A stretch of DNA of 35,838 nucleotides from Frankiaceae bacterium (lineage in GTDB: Bacteria > Actinomycetota > Actinomycetes > JAFAQI01). Within the stretch, counting starts at the first letter, position 1. Every line of letters begins with the position of its first letter. Below, in pieces: positions 20,713 through 28,626 of the stretch. The DNA is taken from positions 1 to 35,838 of the forward strand of contig JAVEEG010000061.1 in NCBI GenBank assembly GCA_030840585.1, in the 5' to 3' direction. The notes beneath the pieces are model-generated. The model saw nothing but the letters and a program-made list of their open reading frames with translations. It was not told the DNA's origin and did not search any database. The position numbers and the translations under genes were made by a program.

Positions 20713-20753
20713 CCGGTGCGGGCCGCGCGCATGTTCGCCGCGGCCCGTACCGG
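20713..20753. terminator. Bidirectional terminator-like hairpin between convergent genes
   Basis: ccggtgcgggccgcg ... cgcggcccgtaccgg: 15-bp stem with one G-U. Confidence 0.75.
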
Positions 20754-20757
20754 GACG

Positions 20758-22374
20758 TCAGATCTGCTCGTACAGCAACGGATTGTTCGGCCGGCGCGGG
20801 GTGAGCGGGCCGCCGGCGCTGACGCCGGCGTACGCCGAGCCGAGCACCACGTCGACGACGCCGGTGGACAGTCGCGCGACGACGTGCACGGCGTTCACCT
20901 CGAGCTCCAGCGACGTCGTACCGTCGCCGCCGGTGAGCTGCTCGAACAGCGTGATGCTGCCCAGGCTGCCGGGCAGCGGGATCACCACAGGCCCGGCCGG
21001 CTGGCCGACCAGCACGGGGATGCCGTCAACGAGCAGGCTGCCGATCGAGCCGCCCGAGGGGTCGGCGCTGAACGGTCCGGCCGCGCCGCCGCTCGACCCG
21101 ATGCGCGCGCGGGCGCTGACCGCGGACCCGGAGATCGTCACCGGCGGGCTGGTGGGCAGGGTCAGCGTGAACGAGCCGAGCTGCGCGCTCGCCGACGCGG
21201 TGCCCGCGAACGGCGTGTCCACCGTCGCGGTGTCGGTGCCGCCCGCGTAGACCTCGCCGAGACCGGAGGGCAGCACGAGGTGCTGCACGGTGTTCGTCGC
21301 GGTGCCGACGCTCGTGCGCGCATCGGCGAGCGTCCGTACCTGCGCGATCGTCGTGCCGGCCCGCAGCGTCGCATCGAGTACGTACGCGTCGGCCCGCCCG
21401 CCGGGCGGCACGACCTCGCCGCCGCCCGCCGACTGGCCACCGAGGCCGCAGCTGCCGGCCGGGATCTCGAACGCCACCGCGCGTCGCGGCTCCGCCGCCT
21501 CCATCGACCAGAGCACGTCCTTTGGCGCGAACGTGACCGGGTCGCAGGCGAGCCCCTCGTCGCGGTGCGTGGGGTCGGCCGCGATGTACGTGCTGAAGCT
21601 GGCCGGGTTCGCCGACGAGTTCCCGACCCGGTTGCGGGTGAACACCGTGTTGCAGCCGTCGGCGCCCTCGTAGAAGACGTCGGCGCCGACCGCGATCCCG
21701 CTGTTGCCGCACGGGCCGTCGAGGTACGGCACCGACGCGACGAGCGGGAACGTGCCGCCATACTGGTAGCGGTCGATCACCGTCGACTGGTCCTCGCTGA
21801 CGTAGATCGAGTCGTCGGCGGCGTCGTAGGCGATGCCGTCGTCGAGCACGCCCGTCGCGTTGTGCACGGTGGCGCGGAACTTGACCGCGACCTGGTTCAT
21901 GATCGGGTCGCGGGGGACCCGTACCGGCAGTGTCACCGGCAGCGCCGGCGTCAGCGGGATGAACCGCACGTCGCCGGAGACGCTCGCGTAGTCCCAGCCG
22001 GCCCAGAGGCCGCCGTGGACGTTGTCGTACGCGAGCGAGCCGAGCCCGCCCGCGATCCGGTACGACCCGGTGACCGCGCCGGTGAGCGGGTCGGCACGGT
22101 AGAGGTCGGGCAGCGATCCCGGCGGCGAGATGCAGGAGTACCAGAGGCTGGAGCCGTCGAACGCGATGCCGAGGCCCGCGCCGCCCGGTGCCATCGGCGA
22201 GGCCGGGCACGGCGTGTCGAACGACGTCTCGTACACGACGTCCCCGGTCGTCGCGCGGGCGGGCGCGGCGCCGAGGACGCCGGGCACTGTCGTGCACAGC
22301 GAGCCGGCGAGCAGGGCCGTGAGGGTCGACCAGCCGAGGCGGCGGGGGCGGACGCGGCGGTAGGGACGGCGCAT
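20758..22374 (-). CDS. Secreted protein with N-terminal beta-propeller-like region and choice-of-anchor-like C-terminal domain
   Basis: Signal peptide; repeated GIAFDG/LAYDNVHGGLW/GIAYDAADDSIYVS motifs; C-terminus GDGTTSLELEVNAVHVVAR...DVVLGSAYAGVS. Confidence 0.75.
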   Translation of the reverse strand: MRRPYRRVRPRRLGWSTLTALLAGSLCTTVPGVLGAAPARATTGDVVYETSFDTPCPASPMAPGGAGLGIAFDGSSLWYSCISPPGSLPDLYRADPLTGAVTGSYRIAGGLGSLAYDNVHGGLWAGWDYASVSGDVRFIPLTPALPVTLPVRVPRDPIMNQVAVKFRATVHNATGVLDDGIAYDAADDSIYVSEDQSTVIDRYQYGGTFPLVASVPYLDGPCGNSGIAVGADVFYEGADGCNTVFTRNRVGNSSANPASFSTYIAADPTHRDEGLACDPVTFAPKDVLWSMEAAEPRRAVAFEIPAGSCGLGGQSAGGGEVVPPGGRADAYVLDATLRAGTTIAQVRTLADARTSVGTATNTVQHLVLPSGLGEVYAGGTDTATVDTPFAGTASASAQLGSFTLTLPTSPPVTISGSAVSARARIGSSGGAAGPFSADPSGGSIGSLLVDGIPVLVGQPAGPVVIPLPGSLGSITLFEQLTGGDGTTSLELEVNAVHVVARLSTGVVDVVLGSAYAGVSAGGPLTPRRPNNPLLYEQI

Positions 22375-22615
22375 CGCGGGGCTCCTGGATGTGCGCGGGG
22401 ACAGGACGGTGACTGTAGAGACATCGCCCGATTTGTCCAGTCCGCGTGCGAGCCGTCCTCGTTGTGGCAGCGCGTGACCGACTTCGCGCTACCTCTCGGA
22501 CGCGGCGATGCCCTGATCGCCGCAACGTCGGATGATCGTGATCTCCTGATACCTAGAGCCGGTGCTTCGCGGCGATCGGTGGGCACGAACGGGCGACGAT
22601 GAACGGGGGTTATCG

Positions 22616-23590
22616 ATGAGCAGGCGCGATCGCACGTGGGGCTACTGGACCGAGCAGAAGCTGGGCATGCTGGCCGAGTACCTACCCGCGTTCACGACGG
22701 CTTCGCAGCGAGCCAGGACGACTCTGTATCTGGACCTATTCGCGGGTGATGTCGCCAACACGAGCCGGGTCACGGGTCAGGAGATCGACGGCTCGCCGAG
22801 GGTCGCGCTCAACGCGACTCCGCCGCTCTCGGTAGTTCGCCTCTTCGAACTGCCGGGGCAGGCCGAGCGGCTGGAAGCTCAATTGCGTGCCGAGTACCCA
22901 GGTCGCGACCTCAGGGTCTACGCCGGGGACTGCAACCAGACGATCGACCAGGCGCTCGCTGATCTCACCCAGTACAACTGGGCGCCGACGTTCGCGCTAG
23001 TCGATCAATACGCGGCAGAGATCAGATGGGACACGCTCGCCAAGCTCGCGGCTTTCAAGCGCTTGGGCAAGCCGAAGGCAGAGCTCTGGCTGCTCTTCGC
23101 AGCCTCGATGCTGCCGCGGGGTCTCGGCGGTGACGACCTCGACGCGATCGCGGCGTTCGCCGACCGCATTACAGAGATGTACGGGACTCGAGACTGGCGG
23201 GAGGCGTACGAGGCGCGGGTCCGGGGGCTTCTCAGCGGACGCGGACTCCGGGACGAGTTGGCCAACCTGATGCGGTGGCGGATCGAGAACGATCTCGGTT
23301 ACCGCGTCACGCACGCGTTCGAGATGAAGAACACCCGAGGGATGCCGCTGTACTCGATGATCTTCGCGACGGACCACGACGCGGGCAACAAGATCATGCG
23401 TCACATCTATGGCCGGGCCGCCGAGCGGCAGCCGCAGATGCGCGCGGAGGCCGTCGCAAGGATTCAAGCCGATCGCGAGGCGCGCGAAGGGACGCTGGTG
23501 CTGTTCGATCCGCTCGTCCCACAAGTGAAGCCGATGGACCTCTACGTCCACGTCCCACCGAACGAGCCGTATCGGTTGCCGAAGGGGTAG
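22616..23590 (+). CDS. tcmP: Three-Cys-motif partner protein TcmP
   Basis: WGYWTEQKLGMLAEYLPAFT...TTLYLDLFAGD...GSPRVAL...; neighbour of a DUF5131/Gp37-Gp68 gene. Confidence 0.8.
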   Translation: MSRRDRTWGYWTEQKLGMLAEYLPAFTTASQRARTTLYLDLFAGDVANTSRVTGQEIDGSPRVALNATPPLSVVRLFELPGQAERLEAQLRAEYPGRDLRVYAGDCNQTIDQALADLTQYNWAPTFALVDQYAAEIRWDTLAKLAAFKRLGKPKAELWLLFAASMLPRGLGGDDLDAIAAFADRITEMYGTRDWREAYEARVRGLLSGRGLRDELANLMRWRIENDLGYRVTHAFEMKNTRGMPLYSMIFATDHDAGNKIMRHIYGRAAERQPQMRAEAVARIQADREAREGTLVLFDPLVPQVKPMDLYVHVPPNEPYRLPKG

Positions 23591-23593
23591 GGA

Positions 23594-24346
23594 TCAAACG
23601 GCGACGAGTGCTCGGTCCGGCATCTCGTCGTACGTCTGGCCATCCAGCGTGCGACCGCCGGCCTTCGGCGTGCGCCCGCCCCACTGCTTGAAGAAGAACG
23701 GCACATCGGCGGCGCGGCACGTGTCCCTGATGACCGTCACCCACGCAGGGTCCATCGGGCGATGTCTCGGGCCGGACTCGCCACCGGCGATGACCCACCC
23801 GATTCCCTTTAGGTCGAGGTCATCGAGCGGACCGAGCAGCGGCTCGCACGAGAGGAAGCGGACCGCAGCCGGAACGTGCCGGAGGTCGTCGATGCGGCTC
23901 ATCGCGGCGGCGTTCTCCACCGAGACACCGAGCCAGAGGTTCGACGGCCAGTCCAGCTGCTCCGCGACCAGGCGCACACGCCTAGACCGCTTCGTGAGCA
24001 GTTGGTACGTGTGATGCGGGGTGCTTGCCATGACGGCGAACACGTCGCGGACGAACGCGATCGGCACCTTGGCGTGGAACAGGTCGCTCATCGAGTTCAC
24101 GAACACGAGCCGCGGCTGGCGCCACGAGTACGGCACCGCGAGAGCGTCCGCGTGGGTCGTGAGGCCGAACCCCGGTCCGCTCGTCCGCGGGTCGCCGTCG
24201 TTCTGGTACTTCGCGGCACCCATCGCCTTGAGCCGCTTGGCGAGGGTCAGCGCGTAGCAGTTGTCACATCCGGCCGACACGCGGTCGCATCCGGTGGTCG
24301 GGTTCCAGGTCGCTTCGGTCCACTCGATGCTGCTGCCGTCCGCCAC
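23594..24346 (-). CDS. DUF5131 (phage Gp37/Gp68) family three-Cys-motif protein
   Basis: SIEWTEATWNPTTGCDRVSAGCDNCYA; VFVNSMSDLFH; PHHTYQLLTKRSRR; NLWLGVSVEN; WVIAGGESGP. Confidence 0.88.
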   Translation of the reverse strand: MADGSSIEWTEATWNPTTGCDRVSAGCDNCYALTLAKRLKAMGAAKYQNDGDPRTSGPGFGLTTHADALAVPYSWRQPRLVFVNSMSDLFHAKVPIAFVRDVFAVMASTPHHTYQLLTKRSRRVRLVAEQLDWPSNLWLGVSVENAAAMSRIDDLRHVPAAVRFLSCEPLLGPLDDLDLKGIGWVIAGGESGPRHRPMDPAWVTVIRDTCRAADVPFFFKQWGGRTPKAGGRTLDGQTYDEMPDRALVAV

Positions 24347-24591
24347 CGTGGCACCTCCGACTCGACTCCGCCTGCTCGCTGACCTCCGTGACTTCGACCG
24401 CTATCGGCGCACTCGGCACGCCGCTCGACCGTGCGTCTAGCCCGAGTCTCGCAGGCTACGGGCTGCCTGTGACAAGTTTCGGCCGAGCCCGTGCCCGCCA
24501 ACCTCACGCTCGCGGTCTGCTGGCAGACGAGTCCGGGCACCCGCGCGGCACCCTGGACAAAGCCTCTGACCTGGGTTATGGGCAGAAGCGT

Positions 24592-24681
24592 TGGCGGTGG
24601 AGGTGGGATTTGAACCCACGGACGGCTTGCACCGTCACACGCTTTCGAGGCGTGCGCGCTCGGCCACTACGCGACTCCACC
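24592..24681 (-). tRNA. tRNA-Ser(CGA), CCA encoded
   Basis: Minus strand GGTGGAGTCGCGTAGTGGCCGAGCGCGCACGCCTCGAAAGCGTGTGACGGTGCAAGCCGTCCGTGGGTTCAAATCCCACCTCCACCGCCA; anticodon loop CTCGAAA; variable arm present. Confidence 0.95.
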
Positions 24682-24699
24682 GCGGGGGAGCGTACCGGT

Positions 24700-25188
24700 T
24701 CAGCCGGGCAGCCCGCGATGCGGACCGAAGAACGACCGCAGCAACGTCGCCGACTCCTCGGCCAGGACGCCGCCGACCACAGCCGGCCGGTGGTTGAGCC
24801 GCGGGTCCCGTACGACGTCCCACAGCGACCCCACGGCGCCGGCCTTCGGGTCGACCGCGCCATAGATCAGCCGCGCCACGCGGGACAGCACGACCGCGCC
24901 CGCGCACATGGTGCACGGCTCCAGGGTCACGAACAGCGAGCAGTCGGTCAGCCGCCACGACCCGACGACGACAGCGGCCTCGCGCAGGGCCAGCACCTCG
25001 GCGTGGGCGGTCGGGTCGCCGCGGACCTCGCGTTCGTTGTGCGCCCGGCCCAGCACCTCGCCCGACGCTGAGACCACCACCGCGCCGATCGGTACGTCAC
25101 CGTGGTCGAGGGCGAGCCGGGCCTCGGCCAGCGCGGCCCGCATGGCGTCGACGTCGGCCTGGCGGACGCCGTACGACGCGGACGTCAC
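24700..25188 (-). CDS. tadA: tRNA adenosine(34) deaminase
   Basis: GDVPIGAVVV, DPTAHAEVLALREA, FVTLEPCTMCAGAVVLSRVARLIYGA. Confidence 0.93.
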   Translation of the reverse strand: MTSASYGVRQADVDAMRAALAEARLALDHGDVPIGAVVVSASGEVLGRAHNEREVRGDPTAHAEVLALREAAVVVGSWRLTDCSLFVTLEPCTMCAGAVVLSRVARLIYGAVDPKAGAVGSLWDVVRDPRLNHRPAVVGGVLAEESATLLRSFFGPHRGLPG

Positions 25189-25193
25189 CCGGG

Positions 25194-25682
25194 TCAGCCC
25201 CCGCGGATCTCGTCGATGGCGTCGCCGCAGCCGGCCGCCTCGCAGATCGCGGTGACGATGTCGGCGGGCAGCATGCCCTCGGTCGCGCAGAGGTCGATGA
25301 GCTTCTTCGCGGGGACGCCGAAGGAGGCGACGATCTCGGCGTCGCCGGCGACCTCGGCGTCGGGACGTACGCCGTCGTCATCGTCGTCGTCGGTGTCGGC
25401 GTCCTCGGGCGGCGCGACGTCCTCCATGACCAGGGAGGCGAGGGCCGAGGAACCCACTGCGCGGTCGTCGGAGATGAACGTCCGCGGGTCGGCGTCGCCG
25501 TCGATGCGCACGATGGCGAGGTACTCGTCGTCCTCCTCCAGGAAGAACAGCGCGGTGCCGCCGTCGGCGACGTCGCGGAGCAGCTCCACGAGCGAGTCGA
25601 GGTCCTCGACCCCGTCCATGTCGACCTCGCGGCTGCTCCAGCCGTCGTCCGACCGGGCAAGGGCTACGGCGAAGTACGGCAC
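25194..25682 (-). CDS. tRNA adenosine deaminase-associated protein
   Basis: MPYFAVALARSDDGWSSREVDMDGVEDLDSLVELLRDVADGGTALFFLEEDDEYLAIVRIDGDADPRTFISDDR; adjacent to tadA. Confidence 0.85.
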   Translation of the reverse strand: MPYFAVALARSDDGWSSREVDMDGVEDLDSLVELLRDVADGGTALFFLEEDDEYLAIVRIDGDADPRTFISDDRAVGSSALASLVMEDVAPPEDADTDDDDDDGVRPDAEVAGDAEIVASFGVPAKKLIDLCATEGMLPADIVTAICEAAGCGDAIDEIRGG

Positions 25683-25762
25683 GGGGGTCTCCGTAGGGGA
25701 AAGGTACGAGGCGACCGATCGTAGAGAAAGCGGTCAGGCCCGGACAACCGCGGTCGGCCGGG

Positions 25763-26236
25763 TCAGTGGAAGACGGGCTCGACGACGCGCTCGTACGCGT
25801 CCGCGAAACCGAGCCGACGGGCCAGCAGCAGCAGGGTCTCGTCGGCGTACGCGTCGAGGTCGGACAGCAGCGCGCCGAGCTCCATCTCGTCCAGGCCGAG
25901 GTCGCCGAAGATGCCGAGATCGCCGGCGGGCCAGACGTCTTCGAGGTCGTCGTCGCCGGGACGTTCCAGGCCGAGGTAGTCGACGACCTCGGCGGCGAGG
26001 TCCCACGCGACGGCGGCGGTGACGTCGGAGAGCAGCACCCGGGTGTCCTGGCCGGTGACGCGGACGGCGACGAAGAACTCGTCGGCGACGTTGACGAAGC
26101 CGATGACGCCGCCGTCGCCCACCTGCTGGCGCAGCGCGGCGAGCAGGCCCTGGAAGTCCTCGACGAGACGTTCCGGGAGCAGGGACGCCTCCCAGAGCCC
26201 CTCCACGCGCGACACCACGACGGCGAAGTCGGCCAC
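25763..26236 (-). CDS. tRNA adenosine deaminase-associated-like protein (second paralog)
   Basis: VADFAVVVSRVEGLWEASLLPERLVEDFQGLLAALRQQVGDGGVIGFVNVADEFFVAVRVTGQDTRVLLSDVTAA; same layout as the preceding gene. Confidence 0.75.
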   Translation of the reverse strand: MADFAVVVSRVEGLWEASLLPERLVEDFQGLLAALRQQVGDGGVIGFVNVADEFFVAVRVTGQDTRVLLSDVTAAVAWDLAAEVVDYLGLERPGDDDLEDVWPAGDLGIFGDLGLDEMELGALLSDLDAYADETLLLLARRLGFADAYERVVEPVFH

Positions 26237-26380
26237 GGCTGTCCTCCTCGCCCTGATCGTGTCAGACCGGGCGCGGGCTTGCGACGCCGACCGCGAGGTT
26301 TGCGCCTGGACCGGGCGGGGAGCAGCCGACAGGTACGCACATGCCCGGCATGTCCGGGCGCCCGACCAGAGGGAGCACGG

Positions 26381-26878
26381 ATGCGGCTCACCCGTACGGC
26401 GGCCATCGCGGGGCTGGCGGTCGTCGCCGCGCTTGCCGGTACGGTCGCGCACGCCGGTGCCGCCGTCGACCGGGCCACCGGTGGCGGCCAGATCCTGCTG
26501 AGCAGCAGCGGTCACGGTCCGGGCGACACGATCGCGTTCACGGCGCAGCAGGACGCCGGCGGCGCCAAGGGCAGGGTCAACGTGATCGACCGGGTGCAGG
26601 ACACCACTGGCCAGGGCGTGCACTTCCGCGGCACCGTCGAGTGCGTCGTCGCGCAGGGCAACACCGCGAAGATCGCGGGCCACGGCGTCAACGACGACGG
26701 CACCACGACCGGCTTCACGCTCGTCGTCGTTGACAACGGCGAGGCGCGGCGGCCGGCGACGACACCATCGCGCTCCAGTACACCGACGACCCGACCTGCG
26801 ACCGGCAGGACGGCGACCAGGACAGCGAGACCGACCTGGCCCGGGGCAACGCGCAGGTCTACGACGGCCAGTAACTGA
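26381..26878 (+). CDS. Secreted protein with apparent frameshift near its 3' end
   Basis: Signal peptide MRLTRTAAIAGLAVVAALAGTVAHAGA; ATGGGQILLSSSG...TIAFTAQQ; after about 26740 a different frame reads GDDTIALQYTDDPTCDRQDGDQDSETDLARGNAQVYDGQ ending TAA at 26872-26874. Confidence 0.6.
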   Translation: MRLTRTAAIAGLAVVAALAGTVAHAGAAVDRATGGGQILLSSSGHGPGDTIAFTAQQDAGGAKGRVNVIDRVQDTTGQGVHFRGTVECVVAQGNTAKIAGHGVNDDGTTTGFTLVVVDNGEARRPATTPSRSSTPTTRPATGRTATRTARPTWPGATRRSTTASN

Positions 26879-26887
26879 CGAGACTCG

Positions 26888-26918
26888 CGAGGCCCGGCGC
26901 CCCGAGCGCCGGGCCTCG
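26888..26918. terminator. Bidirectional terminator-like hairpin
   Basis: cgaggcccggcgc-cccga-gcgccgggcctcg between convergent genes. Confidence 0.85.
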
Positions 26919-26924
26919 CGTGCT

Positions 26925-27626
26925 CTACCCGACGTCCTTGATGACCAGCGTGACGCTCGCGGTCTCCGGGTTGTCCGTGTCCTCGTAGTCGGCGCCCTGC
27001 TGCGCGTCGCCGCAGCGGTGCGCGACGGCGGTGGCCGTGACGGTGTACGTCCCCTTCGGCCACTCGTGGATCTCCTCGCCGTGCTCCATCGGGTTCGGCC
27101 GCCCGAGGTCGGCGCAGGAGTGCTGCGGGAGGTTCGGGTTGGTGTCGGTCGTCCCGTCGCCCTGGTCGACGACGAGGCTGCGGAAGACCCGGCTGCCCGT
27201 GTAGGACATGGTCACGCCGTACGCGTCGTTGGCCGCGCCCGCCCACCGGCACACCTGGATCTTCAGCGTGATCGCGCCGGTGGTCTTCGTCGCGCTGCGG
27301 CAGTACTTGGCCTCGTACCAGTCGGCGGAGTACGGCGAAGGCCCGCCGCTCGTCGCGGGCGGCGGCGGCCGGGTGGTGACGACAGGCCGCGGTGACGAGG
27401 TGGGCGACGCGGTCGGCGTCGGCGACGGCGACGGGAGGTCCGACGGGGTCAGCGACGGCAGCGGCGACTCGGGTGGCAGCGAGACCGGGAGCGAGGGCCC
27501 CGGCTCGGCGGCCGGGCGCGCGGGTGACGACGACAGCGCGGCTCGCGCCACGGGTATCGCCACGATCAGCGCGACCGTCGCGGCCCCCACTGTCCACGGC
27601 ACCCAGCGACGTGCGGTCCCCTCCAT
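26925..27626 (-). CDS. Membrane-anchored/secreted protein with Pro/Ser/Thr linker, unknown function
   Basis: N-terminal TM VPWTVGAATVALIVAIPVARAAL, then SPSPTPTASPTSSPRPV and a globular domain with several Cys. Confidence 0.75.
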   Translation of the reverse strand: MEGTARRWVPWTVGAATVALIVAIPVARAALSSSPARPAAEPGPSLPVSLPPESPLPSLTPSDLPSPSPTPTASPTSSPRPVVTTRPPPPATSGGPSPYSADWYEAKYCRSATKTTGAITLKIQVCRWAGAANDAYGVTMSYTGSRVFRSLVVDQGDGTTDTNPNLPQHSCADLGRPNPMEHGEEIHEWPKGTYTVTATAVAHRCGDAQQGADYEDTDNPETASVTLVIKDVG

Positions 27627-27666
27627 CGGACGAGGGTGACACGGAACCGCCTGGGCCGCAGGCGTT

Positions 27667-28626
27667 TCAGCGAGGTGCGACTTCCTCGGGGTCGGGCGCG
27701 GGCACCGGCGACCCCGGCGCGCCGGCCTGCCCGCGCAGCGACTGCGCGGCGCTGATGCCCGCTACGGCACCCTCGGCGGCGGCGACCTGGATGAGCTGCA
27801 TGCCTGGCGTGACGTCGCCGCAGGCGTAGAGGCCGGGCACGCGGGTCTCGTTGTTGGCGTCGACCAGCACGCAGCCCTCGTCGCTCGTCTCGGCGCCGAG
27901 CGTCGCGGCGAGCGAGTTGCGCGGCTGGTGCGCGACGGAGAAGAACGCCGCCTCGCACGGCAGCTCGCCGAGCCCGCGCAGCACGACGCAGCGCAGCGCG
28001 CCGCGCGGACCGACGAACCGCTCGGCGACGTCCTCGACGACGCGGATGCCGTACGCCGCGAGCCTGGCCCGCTGCTCGTCGTCGCCGGGGAAGCGCCGCC
28101 CGTCGGTGACGACGACGACCGACGCGGCCCAGTCCAGCAGCGTGACGGCGAACGCCGCGACGTACGCGGTCCAGCCGAGGACGACGACGTTGGCGCCCTG
28201 CGCCTCGTAGCCGTCACACGAAGGGCAGTGGAAGACGCTCGCGCCGTAGTGGTCGAAGAATCCGTCTACGTCAGGGAAAGCGTCCTCGACGCCGGTCGCG
28301 AGGACGAGCCGCAGGCCCGCCTGCTCGGCGCCGTCGACGGTCACGACGAACCGCGCCCGATCGATGTGCGCGGCGGTGGCGCGACCCGCCAGCCGCGTGA
28401 CGTACGGGTACGCCGCGAGCTGCTCGCCGGCGATCGCGAGCAGGTCGGCGGGCGCGAGCGGGTCGCGGGAGAGGTAGCCGTGCGAGTGGTCGACCCAGCG
28501 GTTGCGCTGCTCGCCTGCGTCGACGAGCAGGGTGCGCCGCCGGTACCGGGCCAGCCAGGTCGCGGCCGCGAGCCCGGCCGGGCCGCCGCCGACGACGATC
28601 GCGTCGTACGGCGCGGGGATCGTCAT
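27667..28626 (-). CDS. NAD(P)/FAD-dependent oxidoreductase, thioredoxin reductase-like
   Basis: DAIVVGGGPAGLAAATWLARYRRRTLLVD; CPSCDGYE; VPGLYACGDVTPG; ATGA overlap with recQ. Confidence 0.9.
   Translation of the reverse strand: MTIPAPYDAIVVGGGPAGLAAATWLARYRRRTLLVDAGEQRNRWVDHSHGYLSRDPLAPADLLAIAGEQLAAYPYVTRLAGRATAAHIDRARFVVTVDGAEQAGLRLVLATGVEDAFPDVDGFFDHYGASVFHCPSCDGYEAQGANVVVLGWTAYVAAFAVTLLDWAASVVVVTDGRRFPGDDEQRARLAAYGIRVVEDVAERFVGPRGALRCVVLRGLGELPCEAAFFSVAHQPRNSLAATLGAETSDEGCVLVDANNETRVPGLYACGDVTPGMQLIQVAAAEGAVAGISAAQSLRGQAGAPGSPVPAPDPEEVAPR

Noticed and set aside
24437-24619. Small ORFs around the tRNA-Ser gene
   Set aside because: They overlap the tRNA or run through Arg-rich noise; no RBS or family support.
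22400-24681. Complete integrative element or prophage at tRNA-Ser
   Set aside because: No integrase, transposase or attachment-site duplication was visible; only the accessory gene pair is supported.
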